NCBI GenBank assembly: GCA_029866205.1
Contig: JARWZT010000011.1
Location: 248,001-312,000, forward strand
Origin: Rhodoferax sp.
Lineage (GTDB): Bacteria > Pseudomonadota > Gammaproteobacteria > Burkholderiales > Burkholderiaceae_C
DNA: 64,000 bases
Reading direction: 5' to 3'
The notes under the pieces are model-generated. The model did no database searches, was not told the origin of the DNA, and saw nothing but the letters and a program-made list of their open reading frames with translations. Positions 54,809-64,000 of this stretch are shown here, piece by piece. Positions within the stretch are counted from its first letter, which is position 1. Every line of letters starts with the position of its first letter. Both the position numbers and the translations under genes were made by a program.

Positions 54809-57433
54809 CTACCAGTCTTCCTTCACCGCCATCACCGCATCCCGCCCCGCAGCACTGCGCCCTGACACCCAGGCCGTCAAGGTGCCTGCCGCCACCACCG
54901 CCAGGCCCAAAGCCAGCAGTCGCAGCCAGGGCACGCTCAAGTCCATGCTCCAGTGAAAGCTTTGCGGGTTGACCACAAACACCAGCACCGCGGCCACTGC
55001 CAGCCCCAGCGCGGTGCCGGCCAGAGCGCCCAGCATGGTCCAAGCTGCGCCTTCCAGGGCTAAGAGGCGCAGCACCTGCGCGCGGGTTAGGCCCAGGTGC
55101 ACCAGCAGACCAAACTCTTTGCGACGCGCCAGCACCTGCGCGCTAAAGCTCGCGGCCACGCCAAACAGGCCAATGCCAATGGCCACCGCCTGCAGCCAAT
55201 ACGTCACGGCAAAGCTGCGGTCAAAAATTTGCAAGGTGCGCTGGCGAATCTCGCCAGCGGAGCCAAAGTCCAGTAAGGCGCTGGCCTGCGTGCCGCCCAA
55301 GGCGTCGGCCAGTGCGCGCAGTTGGGTGCTCACGTCCGCCTCGTCCGCGCCAGGCGTGAGCCACAGCGCCAGGTCGTTGGTGCGGCGGTCGTCGCTGATT
55401 TTTGCAAAGTCCGCACTGTCGATGGCCACGGTGCCAAACTGGCGCGCGTAATCGCGCCACACGCCGGCCACAAAAAACCGGGCGTGAGGTTCCGTTTCGG
55501 GTCGCGTGAGGCTTTGCAGCGCTGCACCCAGCGGTACAAAGTCTTGGCCCAGGCGCGCGCCATACAGGTCCACCATCGCCTCGCTCACATAAATGCCCAC
55601 GCGGCCTGCGGGCACGGGCAGCGCGTCGCCCACCAGCGGCAGGCTGGCGCTGGCGTCCAGGGCGGCGCTGCTGCTTGCGCGCAGGGGCCGCACCAGCAGC
55701 GTGACCGAGGGCTTGTCTGGCGCGAGCGCCACGGGCAGGCTGCGCTGGGTCAGCAGGCGGGCCACGCCGGGCAGTTGGGCGGCGTCTTGCACAAAGCGCG
55801 GATCAAAAAAAGCCATGTCGCTGCTGCTGGCGCTGCCCGCGGTGCGCACGTACAGGGCCGCAGGCAGCACGGTGTCGAGCCACTGTGTGACCGACTGGCG
55901 AAAGCTCGCCACCATCACCGTCAAAGCCACCGCCAGGCTGAGAGACGCCACCACGCCGCTGACCGCAATGGCCGCGCCATGGGGTACCCGACGCGCGCGC
56001 TCTACCGCCAGCAGGCGCAGGGGCTGCTGCGCCACCCAGGGCGCCACGGCGTTCAGCAGCAAAGACACCAGCCAAGGCAGCGCGCTGATGCCGCCCAGCA
56101 GCAAAAGCGCCACGCTCACATAGGCCGCTAGAGGCACACCAGCCACTGGCGGCAGCGCGGCCAGGGCGGCGGCAGCCAGCAGCAAAACCAGGCCCCGGCG
56201 CGCGTGGCTGTTGCCGTCCATGCTGGCGCCCAAGCCTTTGAGGGTTTGCGCCGGGGGCAAGCGTGCGGCCATGCGTGCGGGTAAAAACGCGCCCACCAGC
56301 GCAGCGACCACGCCCAGCGCGCCAAACACCAGGGCGGCGCCAGCACTCCATTGCAAGGGCGGCGTGTCGCCCGAAAAATAGCCGCCGCCCAGGTCGCCGC
56401 CCAGCAACTGCAGCGCCGCCATGGCCAGGCCGGTGCCCAGCGCCAAGCCCAGCGCGCTGCCCAGCAGGCCCAGCAGCAAAGCTTCCAGCAACACCAGCGC
56501 CATGCGGTGGCTGCGCTGCAAGCCCAGCACATCCAGCAAGGCAAACTGCTGTGAGCGGCGCGTCACGCTCAAAGCCAGCACCGAAAACACCAAAAACCCG
56601 CCGGTAAACAGTGCCACCAGCGCCAGCACTGTCAGGTTGACCCGGTAGGCGCGCGACACATTGCCCATGCGCTCCAGCGCGTCGCCCGGCGGCTGCAGCA
56701 CCGCGCCTGCCGGCCAGTCGGCCTGTGCTTGCAGCGTTCGGGCCAAGGTATCGCGGTCCACCCCAGCGCGCAGGCGCAGGTCCACCCGGCTCAATTGCCC
56801 ACCCAAGCCAAAAGCCGCTTGTGCAGCGGCCACATCCATCACCACCAGCGGCGCGCCACTGGTCGCCACCGTGCCCGCCACCCGCAGGCGCCGCCATTGC
56901 ATGCCGTGTTGCACGCTGATGCTTTGGCCCGCCTTTGCCGCCAATGCGCTGCGGGCGCTGGCGTTTAAAAACACGGCGTCTGGCGCAAACACATCCAGCC
57001 GGTCGGCCCCGTCTCCGGGCAGGGGCAGCAGGTCGGGCGCTATGGCCGCAATTTGCAGCGCGTCCACGCCCAGCACGCGCAGCGCTGTTTTGTGCGACGC
57101 CGCTCCGGATTGCGTTGCAGGTGAAAGCGCATAGGTGTTTATCTCAAGCACCGGCGAGGCCCAAGCTACGTCCGGGTGTCGGCTCAGGCGCCCGTACAGC
57201 TTCTCGTCAAACCGCGTGCCGCTGCCTGCATTTAGCGACAAATCTGCCTGGCCCGAGACCGAGCGCACTGCTTGCGCAAACTCGTCCAAGGCAGAGGCGT
57301 TGATCAGATGCACCGCAAACGCCAGCGCCACACCCAGCATCACCGACACCACGGCCGCCGCATTGCGCCAGGGGTGCTGGCGCAGCTCTTGCCAGGAAAA
57401 GCTGGTGAGCAAGGGGAAAAGTGGGCTGCGCAT
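54809..57433 (-). CDS. FtsX-family ABC transporter permease, two-domain
   Basis: A large inner-membrane permease of 874 residues. An N-terminal helix (AAAVVSVMLGVALAFAVHLI) is followed by a periplasmic domain (about 60-260), three helices of a first FtsX domain (near 270-420), a hydrophobic centre with further helices, a second periplasmic part, and a C-terminal second FtsX domain. Such duplicated MacB/LolC-like permeases work with a separate ATPase and often with an AttH-type protein. No ATPase gene is adjacent here. The ATG at 57433 (MRSPLFPLL) was chosen because a longer frame would run through the divergent thiamine riboswitch. Confidence 0.87.
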   Translation of the reverse strand: MRSPLFPLLTSFSWQELRQHPWRNAAAVVSVMLGVALAFAVHLINASALDEFAQAVRSVSGQADLSLNAGSGTRFDEKLYGRLSRHPDVAWASPVLEINTYALSPATQSGAASHKTALRVLGVDALQIAAIAPDLLPLPGDGADRLDVFAPDAVFLNASARSALAAKAGQSISVQHGMQWRRLRVAGTVATSGAPLVVMDVAAAQAAFGLGGQLSRVDLRLRAGVDRDTLARTLQAQADWPAGAVLQPPGDALERMGNVSRAYRVNLTVLALVALFTGGFLVFSVLALSVTRRSQQFALLDVLGLQRSHRMALVLLEALLLGLLGSALGLALGTGLAMAALQLLGGDLGGGYFSGDTPPLQWSAGAALVFGALGVVAALVGAFLPARMAARLPPAQTLKGLGASMDGNSHARRGLVLLLAAAALAALPPVAGVPLAAYVSVALLLLGGISALPWLVSLLLNAVAPWVAQQPLRLLAVERARRVPHGAAIAVSGVVASLSLAVALTVMVASFRQSVTQWLDTVLPAALYVRTAGSASSSDMAFFDPRFVQDAAQLPGVARLLTQRSLPVALAPDKPSVTLLVRPLRASSSAALDASASLPLVGDALPVPAGRVGIYVSEAMVDLYGARLGQDFVPLGAALQSLTRPETEPHARFFVAGVWRDYARQFGTVAIDSADFAKISDDRRTNDLALWLTPGADEADVSTQLRALADALGGTQASALLDFGSAGEIRQRTLQIFDRSFAVTYWLQAVAIGIGLFGVAASFSAQVLARRKEFGLLVHLGLTRAQVLRLLALEGAAWTMLGALAGTALGLAVAAVLVFVVNPQSFHWSMDLSVPWLRLLALGLAVVAAGTLTAWVSGRSAAGRDAVMAVKEDW

Positions 57434-57486
57434 GGCTTGATTGTGGCGCTCGCCGCGGACGCTGATCCGCAGTGCGGCTATCATCC

Positions 57487-57571
57487 GCACTTCACCGGGG
57501 GTGTCGGGCGCGAGCCAGACTGAGAAATACCCCATGAACCTGATCTGGGTAATGCCAGCGTAGGAAGCGTG
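57487..57571 (+). promoter_or_regulatory. TPP riboswitch (THI element)
   Basis: The conserved THI-box parts appear in order: CTGAGA at 57520-57525 followed by ATACCC, GAACCTGATCTGG at 57536-57548, and TAATGCCAGCGTAGG at 57550-57564, closed by a P1-like pairing between 57487-57493 and about 57564-57571. It lies upstream of the thiamine importer genes. Thiamine pyrophosphate binding would switch them off. A T-run at 57601-57606 after a G-rich segment may belong to a terminator-type expression platform, but I could not fold a convincing stem. Confidence 0.93.
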
Positions 57572-57656
57572 ATGGAAAAGATGCCGTGCGTTCTGGGGGC
57601 TTTTTTCGTTTCATGGGTCCGCGCTGGATTTTTTTGAAACGTAAAGGAGTGACTCC

Positions 57657-58715
57657 ATGAACCACGGCATTTTTTCATTGTCCCGCCGCCACGTCGGCGC
57701 GTTATTGGTGGCGTCCACCTTGGCGGCTGGCGCCCCGGCCGTTTTGGCGGCCGATGCGCCGTCCGAGTTGCGCCTGCTCACGCACAGTTCTTTTGGTGTG
57801 CCCAAGCCGCTTCTGGCCCAGTTCGAAAAAGAAGCGGGCGTCAAGCTGCGCATCACCAAGGCGGGCGATGCGGGCGAGATGCTCAACAAACTCATACTCA
57901 CCCGCAAGGCGCCGATTGCCGATGTGGTGTTTGGTATTGACAACACGCTAGCCGCCAAAGCGCTGGCCGCCGACGTGCTTGACGCCTCTACCGGTGCAGC
58001 AGCGCAACGACCGACGGCTGTGGCCCTGCCCGCGCCCTTGGTGCCGGTCGACTACGGCTATGTCACCTTGAACTACGACAAGGCCTGGTTTGCGAAGCGC
58101 TCGGTGGCATTGCCCAAGACCTTGGAAGACCTGGCGCAGCCTGGCACAGCCAAGTTGCTGGTGGTTCAAAACCCGGCCACATCAAGCACTGGCTATGCCT
58201 TTTTGCTGGCCACGATTGGCGCGATGGGTGAAGAAAAGGCCTTTGACTGGTGGGCCCGCATGCGCCAAGGCGGCGTGAAAGTGGCCAAGGGCTGGAGCGA
58301 GTCCTACTACACCGACTTTTCTAACACCCCAGGCGGGGCTTACCCGCTGACGGTGAGCTACGCCAGCAGCCCGGCGGCTGAAGTGTTTTACAGCAAGACC
58401 AAAATTTCCGAACCGCCCACCGGCAGCCTGAGCCTGCCCGGTGCGGTGTTCCGCCAGGTCGAGGGTGTGGCCTTGGTAAAAGGTGGGAAGTCGCGTGAGG
58501 CGGCCGAGAAATTCATCGAATTCATGCGTTCGCCCGAGGTCCAAAAGCAAATGCAAACCGAAATGTGGATGTACCCGGTCGAAGCCGGTGTGGCCCGTGC
58601 CGAGGTAATGAAGTTTGCCCCCGAGCCCGCCAAGTCGGACAGCCCCAGTGACAAGGACATCGCTGACAAGGGCGCAGCCTGGGTCGCGCGCTGGACCAAG
58701 GTGGTGCTGAAGTAA
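57657..58715 (+). CDS. thiB: Thiamine ABC transporter substrate-binding protein
   Basis: The periplasmic binding protein for thiamine or its phosphates, 352 residues. The signal peptide has a Tat-like SRRHVGALLVAS and ends near VLA-AD. The mature part has LRLLTHSSFGVPKPLLAQFEKEAGVKL, DVVFGIDNTLAAKAL, VPVDYGYVTLNYDKAWF and VVQNPATSSTGYAFLLATI, which match ThiB/TbpA. An AAGGAG site lies at 57644-57649. The upstream TPP riboswitch confirms the vitamin assignment. thiP follows after 51 bases. Confidence 0.96.
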   Translation: MNHGIFSLSRRHVGALLVASTLAAGAPAVLAADAPSELRLLTHSSFGVPKPLLAQFEKEAGVKLRITKAGDAGEMLNKLILTRKAPIADVVFGIDNTLAAKALAADVLDASTGAAAQRPTAVALPAPLVPVDYGYVTLNYDKAWFAKRSVALPKTLEDLAQPGTAKLLVVQNPATSSTGYAFLLATIGAMGEEKAFDWWARMRQGGVKVAKGWSESYYTDFSNTPGGAYPLTVSYASSPAAEVFYSKTKISEPPTGSLSLPGAVFRQVEGVALVKGGKSREAAEKFIEFMRSPEVQKQMQTEMWMYPVEAGVARAEVMKFAPEPAKSDSPSDKDIADKGAAWVARWTKVVLK

Positions 58716-58766
58716 GCGTCCTTCTGGCCGCGTATTCCCGCCCATGACCCCATCGCCGAGGCACCG

Positions 58767-60375
58767 ATGATCGGTTCGGCCCTGCGTTCTCCCCGCTGGC
58801 TGGCGCTGGCACCACTGGCATTCTTGCTGGCGGCGCTGGTGGCCCCGGTGTTGCGCCTGATGTTTGAAGCTGGGTCTGGCGGGGGTGGGCTTGCGGCGGT
58901 TCAGGCGAGCGGGGAGCCCGGCGCCATCGGCTGGTTACAACCGTGGGTGGACCCGTATTTGCGATGGCGCCTGCTGTGGTCGGCCTTGCAGGCGGCACTG
59001 ACTTGCGCCTTGGTGTTGGTGCTGGGTGTGCCGGTGGCCTGGGTGCTGGCGCGCTACGAGTTTGTAGGGCGGCGATGGGTATTGCGCGCGCTGATGCTGC
59101 CCTTTGTCGTGCCTACGCTGGTGGCGGCCATGGGCGTGTTGGCTTTGTGGGGACCGCAAGGCTTGTGGGTGCAGGCAGGTGGACGGTCATTGCAGGACAC
59201 GCCTTTTTTGCTGCTGTATGGCAATGTGTTTTTTAACCTGTGCGTGCTGGTGCGCAGCGCCACGGACGCACTGGAGCAGGTCAGCGCGTCACGCGTGGCG
59301 GCCGCCCGCACGCTGGGCGCCACTCCGTGGCGTGCGTTTTGGCGTATCGAGTGGCCGGCAATCTTGCCGTGGCTGATGTCGGCCTTGTGTCTGGTGTTTT
59401 TGTATTGTTTTGCCGGATTTGGTCTGGCGCTGGTCTTGGGCGGTCAGGCTTACGCCACGGTGGAGGTGGAGATTTACACCTTGGTGGCCTACGAACTGCA
59501 ACTCGGCGCTGCCGGCGTGCTGGCGCTGTGGACGCTGGGCATTACCGGCCTGTTTGCGCTGCTGTACGCGGTACTCGAACGCCGCTTGGCCACGCCGCTG
59601 CGCGCTGATCGTATCGCACGGCGTGCGCCCCAGACCGCAGGTCAGTGGCTGGCGGTGGCCGGGGCGCTGGCGGTGCTGGCGCTGTTTTGTCTTGCGCCAA
59701 TTGGCGCCATCGTCCTGCGGGCGGCGCAGGCGGGTGGGCAAGCCTGGGCTGTTTTGTGGGAGCCCGATACCGTGCTGGCGCTTGGCAACACCTTGCGTTT
59801 CTCGGGTGCTGCCTTGGTGCTGGCCACCCTGCTGGGTTGGGCCCATGCGCTGGCAGCGCGACATTCGGCTTCTCTGCGGGCGCTGGCGTTTTTGCCGCTG
59901 GTGGTGTCGCCGGTGCTGGTGGCCTTTGGTCTGTTGCTGCTGTATCCGGCATGGACCGCCAGCGTGCCGCTCTTGATTGCGGCCTATGCGCTGCTGGCAT
60001 ATCCGTTTGTGGCCAAGTCGGTAGCCTCAGGCTTAGACGGTTTACCGGCCAATTTGCACGCGGCCGCACGCTCGCTGGGCGCATCGCCGTGGCGCGCTTT
60101 TTGGCGGGTCACCTGGCCGCTGCTTTTCCCCGCACTGCGCCGGGGTATGGCATTTGCCGCCGCCACTGCCGTCGGAGAATTTGCGGTTACGCTGTTTTTA
60201 AGCCGCCCCGAATGGGCGACCCTCAGCACCCTGATCTACCAGCATCTGGGCCGTCCGGGTGCGGCACACCTGGATGCGGCCTTGGTGTTGGCCTGTGCCC
60301 TGATGGCGCTGGCCTTGGCCGTATTTTTGCTGATTGAGTGGCCCACCACCGACAGGCCCCACCTGCAGGAATCCC

Positions 60376-60383
<8 letters not shown>
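58767..60383 (+). CDS. thiP: Thiamine ABC transporter permease
   Basis: A fused double permease of 538 residues with about twelve helices. Two EAA loops are visible: ASRVAAARTLGATPWRAFWRIEWPAILPWLMSA in the first half and AARSLGASPWRAFWRVTWPLLFPALRRGM in the second. GLALVLGGQAYATVEVEIY and the ending FLSRPEWATLSTLIYQHLGRPGAAHLDAALVLA are typical of ThiP. It overlaps thiQ by eight bases. Confidence 0.95.
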
Positions 60384-61035
<652 letters not shown>

Positions 61036-61041
61036 GTGTGT

Positions 61042-61066
61042 GGTGAGGGGCGACAGTCGCCGCACC
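61042..61066. terminator. Hairpin between convergent thiQ and nadB
   Basis: An inner GGCGA/TCGCC stem (61049-61053 with 61057-61061) around CAG and an outer GGTG/CACC pair (61042-61045 with 61063-61066) lie in the 35 bases between the two stops. It lacks a T-run. Confidence 0.35.
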
Positions 61067-61070
61067 CCGC

Positions 61071-62690
61071 TCAACTGCGTGGCGTGCTCGCGGTGGGGGT
61101 CAGGGTAGTGGGTAGCGCCTGGTCGAGCATTTCGGGATAGTCGCGGCTGAAGTGCAAGCCCCGGCTTTCGTGGCGGGCGCGGGCACTTTGCACAATCAAA
61201 TCGGCGACCTGCACCAAATTGCGAAGTTCGAGCAGATCGCGGGTGACGTGAAAGTTGGCGTAGAACTCCTGAATCTCGTCTTCCAGCAGCGCAATGCGGT
61301 GCGCGGCCCGGTCCAGGCGCTTGTTGGTGCGTACGATGCCCACGTAATCCCACATGAAGCGGCGCAGCTCGTCCCAGTTGTGGGATATCACTACCGACTC
61401 GTCCGCGTCCGTGACCCGGCTGTCGTCCCAGGTTGGCAAGGCCAAGCAATGCGTGCTGGGGCGGTGTTCGATGTCGTGGCTGGCCGCGCGTGCGAACACC
61501 ATACACTCCACCAGCGAATTGCTGGCCAGTCGGTTGGCCCCGTGCAAACCGCTGCAAGCCGCTTCGCCAATGGCATACAGGCCGGGCAAATCGGTGCGGC
61601 CTTGCAGGTCGGCCAGCACACCGCCACAGGTGTAGTGCGCTGCAGGCACCACCGGAATAGGTTGGCGGCTGATGTCAATTCCCAGTTCCAGGCAGCGGGC
61701 GTAGATGTTGGGAAAGTGTTCCTGAATGAAGGCCAGACTTTGGTGCGAGATGTCGAGGTACACGCAGTCAAAGCCGCCTTTTTTCATCTCGAAGTCAATC
61801 GCGCGGGCCACCACGTCGCGCGGGGCGAGTTCGGCGCGTGCATCGTGGTTGAGCATGAAACGCGTGCCGTCGGGCAGCAGCAGGCGGCCGCCCTCGCCAC
61901 GCACAGCCTCGCTGATCAGAAACGATTTGGCGTGCGGGTGGTACAGGCAAGTGGGGTGAAACTGGATGAACTCCATGTTTTGCACCCGGCAGCCTGCGCG
62001 CCAGGCGGCCGCAATGCCGTCGCCTGTGGCGGTGTCGGGGTTGGTGGTGTACAGGTACACCTTGCCCGCGCCCCCGGTAGCCAAGAGCGTGTGGGGGGCA
62101 GAAAAGGTGAGCACCTCGTCGGTCACTTCGTCCAGGGCGTACAAGCCCACGCAGCGTCGGTTGGTTCCCGTGTCGCCCGCCACCTTGTCGCTGGTGATCA
62201 GATCGACCAGCGTGTGGTTTTCAAACAGGCTGATGTTGGGCGACTTTTGTACCCGTTCTATCAGAGTGGCCTGCACCGCCGCACCGGTGGCGTCAGTCAC
62301 GTGCACGATGCGCCGGGCGCTATGACCGCCCTCCCGCGTGAGATGCAAGTCGCCGTTGTTTTCTGTGCTGAAAGGCACGCCCAGTGCCTGCAGCCAGGCA
62401 ATTGCCTGGGGCGCTTGCTCCACCACAAACTGGGTGGCTGCCATGTCGCACAAACCGGCACCCGCAATCAGGGTGTCATCGACGTGGGCAGCAAAGCTGT
62501 CAGCCTTGTCCCACACGGCCGCAATGCCGCCCTGGGCCCAACCGCTGGAGCCTTCGCGCACGGCGCGTTTGGTAAGGATGGCGACCCGGTATTTTTCGGA
62601 CAGCAACAAGGCCGCGCTCAAACCGGCCAAGCCGCTGCCGACGATCAACACGTCATATTGCAGCGCCTGTGGCGTTGACTTTTCTTGCAT
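61071..62690 (-). CDS. nadB: L-aspartate oxidase
   Basis: An FAD enzyme that oxidises aspartate to iminoaspartate, the first step of de novo NAD synthesis. The FAD site is [31 protein letters not shown] is the NadB signature and [27 protein letters not shown] follows, with [24 protein letters not shown] near the C-terminal third. The roughly 539 residues and the early SSGWAQGG distinguish it from succinate dehydrogenase flavoproteins. metG lies four bases beyond its ATG on the same strand, so the two are co-transcribed. nadA and nadC are not in view. Confidence 0.96.
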   Translation of the reverse strand: MQEKSTPQALQYDVLIVGSGLAGLSAALLLSEKYRVAILTKRAVREGSSGWAQGGIAAVWDKADSFAAHVDDTLIAGAGLCDMAATQFVVEQAPQAIAWLQALGVPFSTENNGDLHLTREGGHSARRIVHVTDATGAAVQATLIERVQKSPNISLFENHTLVDLITSDKVAGDTGTNRRCVGLYALDEVTDEVLTFSAPHTLLATGGAGKVYLYTTNPDTATGDGIAAAWRAGCRVQNMEFIQFHPTCLYHPHAKSFLISEAVRGEGGRLLLPDGTRFMLNHDARAELAPRDVVARAIDFEMKKGGFDCVYLDISHQSLAFIQEHFPNIYARCLELGIDISRQPIPVVPAAHYTCGGVLADLQGRTDLPGLYAIGEAACSGLHGANRLASNSLVECMVFARAASHDIEHRPSTHCLALPTWDDSRVTDADESVVISHNWDELRRFMWDYVGIVRTNKRLDRAAHRIALLEDEIQEFYANFHVTRDLLELRNLVQVADLIVQSARARHESRGLHFSRDYPEMLDQALPTTLTPTASTPRS

Positions 62691-62694
62691 GAAA

Positions 62695-64000
62695 TTAGCC
62701 TATGCGCATGCCGGGCATCGCGCCAGGCCAGGGGTTAAGAATGTAGATCCCGGGCTGGGCTTTTTCGTCCGCGTGGCTGGCGGCCAGCACCATGCCTTCA
62801 CTCACGCCAAATTTCATCTTGCGCGGTGCCAGGTTGGCTACCAGCACGGTGAGCTGGCCGATCAGGTCTTGCGGTTGGTACATGCTGGCGATGCCACTAA
62901 ACACATTGCGCATGCGGCCTTCGCCCGCGTCCAGGGTCAGTCGCAGCAGCTTGACCGAGCCTTCGACCGGCTCGCAATTGACAATTTTGGCGATCCGCAG
63001 GTCCACCTTGGCGAAGTCGTCGATGGAGACGGTGGGGGCGATTTCTTCTCCGCCGGGGACAAGCTTTTCTTCGACTGCGACCGGTGGCTCGAAGAGCGCA
63101 TCGAGTTGTTCGGGGGTGACGCGCTGCATCAGGTGCTGGTACGGTGCGATGGCCGCAACGTCAACCCCAGTCGCATTCCAATGCTTCAGGTCGCTGCCAG
63201 TAAAGGCTTCGACCGCCTGCGCCAATGAGGGCAGTGCCGGGGAAAGATAGCGCGCCAGCACCACGAAGGCATTGACCAACGTGGAACACACCTGGTGCAG
63301 CGCCTCGTTGTTGGCCACATCCTTGGCCAAGTCCCAGGGCTTGTTCTGGTCGACATAGGCGTTGACCTTGTCGGCCATCAGCATGATTTCGCGGGTGGCT
63401 TTGCCGAACTCGCGTGTTTCGTACAGGGCGGCAATGCCGTCTGAGGCCGCGCGCAGTTCGCTCAGCAGCGCAAAGCCTTGCGGGCCAAAGTCATGCGTAA
63501 GCCTGCCTTCAAACCGCTTGGTCAAAAACCCTGCCGCCCGGCTCGCAATATTCACAAACTTGCCGATCAAATCACTGTTGACCCGGGCCATGAAGTCGTC
63601 GGCGTTGAAGTCAATGTCTTCGTTGCGCGCAGACAGCTTGGCCGCCAGGTAGTAGCGCAGCCACTCGGGGTTCATGCCCAAGCTCAGGTACTTGAGCGGA
63701 TCGAGCCCGGTGCCCCGGCTTTTGCTCATCTTCTCGCCGTTGTTTACCGTCAAGAAACCGTGCACAAACACATTGGTCGGTGCCTTGCGACCACTGAAAT
63801 GCAGCATGGCCGGCCAGAATAGTGTGTGGAAGGTGACGATATCCTTGCCAATGAAGTGGTACTGCTCCAGCGCGGGGTTTGCCATGTAGGCGGCGTAATC
63901 CTGGCCGCGCTTGTCCAGCAGGTTTTTCAGAGACGCCAGGTAGCCTACCGGCGCATCCAGCCAGACGTAAAAGTACTTGCCTGGCGCGTCGGGAATCTCG
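62695..64000 (-). CDS. metG: Methionyl-tRNA synthetase (3' part; gene continues beyond the window)
   Basis: The class I synthetase that charges tRNA-Met. The visible part begins near [23 protein letters not shown] and includes the KMSKS loop ([10 protein letters not shown]), the helical anticodon-binding domain and a C-terminal tRNA-binding OB-fold domain (about the last 110 residues, around [20 protein letters not shown]), which makes the enzyme dimeric. The N-terminal catalytic part with the HIGH motif lies outside. It ends just before nadB. Confidence 0.96.
   Translation of the reverse strand, partial: EIPDAPGKYFYVWLDAPVGYLASLKNLLDKRGQDYAAYMANPALEQYHFIGKDIVTFHTLFWPAMLHFSGRKAPTNVFVHGFLTVNNGEKMSKSRGTGLDPLKYLSLGMNPEWLRYYLAAKLSARNEDIDFNADDFMARVNSDLIGKFVNIASRAAGFLTKRFEGRLTHDFGPQGFALLSELRAASDGIAALYETREFGKATREIMLMADKVNAYVDQNKPWDLAKDVANNEALHQVCSTLVNAFVVLARYLSPALPSLAQAVEAFTGSDLKHWNATGVDVAAIAPYQHLMQRVTPEQLDALFEPPVAVEEKLVPGGEEIAPTVSIDDFAKVDLRIAKIVNCEPVEGSVKLLRLTLDAGEGRMRNVFSGIASMYQPQDLIGQLTVLVANLAPRKMKFGVSEGMVLAASHADEKAQPGIYILNPWPGAMPGMRIG

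Overview
This 64 kb window is chromosomal DNA, moderately high in GC, from a betaproteobacterium of the order Burkholderiales. The most likely family is Comamonadaceae, in the Rhodoferax/Polaromonas neighbourhood. The grounds are gene order and protein character: separate nuoC and nuoD, tRNA-Leu directly upstream of nuoA, NUDIX and DUF1178 genes after nuoN, a catalytically dead dihydroorotase after pyrB, pilBCD-coaE-zapD-yacG, and many TAAAAT-type -10 elements. Most of the window is core metabolism. There is no prophage, CRISPR array, rRNA or intact insertion sequence. The genus is an inference from recalled synteny and was not tested.

Layout. 0-5.4 kb: tail of an unknown gene, an acyl-CoA synthetase, a Tas-type aldo/keto reductase, then hemL with a divergent ThiD-like kinase on the minus strand. 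5.5-7.3 kb: a 57-residue rubredoxin and a DNA photolyase. 7.3-11.8 kb: one compact plus-strand operon algH-ruvX-pyrR-pyrB-pyrC'-plsC. 11.8-18.5 kb: a DciA-like gene (minus), then M23 peptidase, secA, argJ, a DUF815 ATPase and a NUDIX hydrolase (plus). 18.6-27.4 kb: a long minus-strand run rfbB-rfbD-rfbA-rfbC-pilB-pilC-pilD-coaE-zapD-yacG, in which dTDP-rhamnose synthesis is joined by a stop/start overlap to the type IV pilus genes. 27.6-43.3 kb: tRNA-Leu(GAG), the 14-gene complex I operon nuoA-N, then NUDIX and DUF1178 genes. 43.3-48.5 kb: a minus-strand sulfate/thiosulfate importer with two tandem binding proteins, cysT, cysW and cysA. 48.7-57.4 kb: a glycine-zipper envelope protein, an ABC exporter, an AttH/CrtC-like secreted protein and its likely FtsX-type permease partner. 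Those last two are separated by about 2.4 kb of poorly coding DNA carrying two hotdog thioesterases and a MerR regulator. 57.5-61 kb: a TPP riboswitch followed by thiBPQ. 61-64 kb: nadB and the 3' part of metG.

How the genes work together. The nuo genes build NADH:ubiquinone oxidoreductase. rfb products supply dTDP-L-rhamnose, while pilBCD supply the extension ATPase, platform and prepilin peptidase for type IV pili. The pyr cluster handles early pyrimidine synthesis, with PyrC' probably acting as a structural partner of PyrB. The sulfate and thiamine importers are complete ABC systems, and the thiamine system is controlled by the riboswitch.

I found no clearly new multi-gene system. The points most worth checking are: the tRNA-Leu/nuo leader with an exact boxA match and a 12-bp hairpin; the rfbC-pilB coupling; the MerR-thioesterase pocket inside a split AttH/FtsX cluster; and the ThiD-like kinase, whose active-site loop is not that of a standard ThiD.
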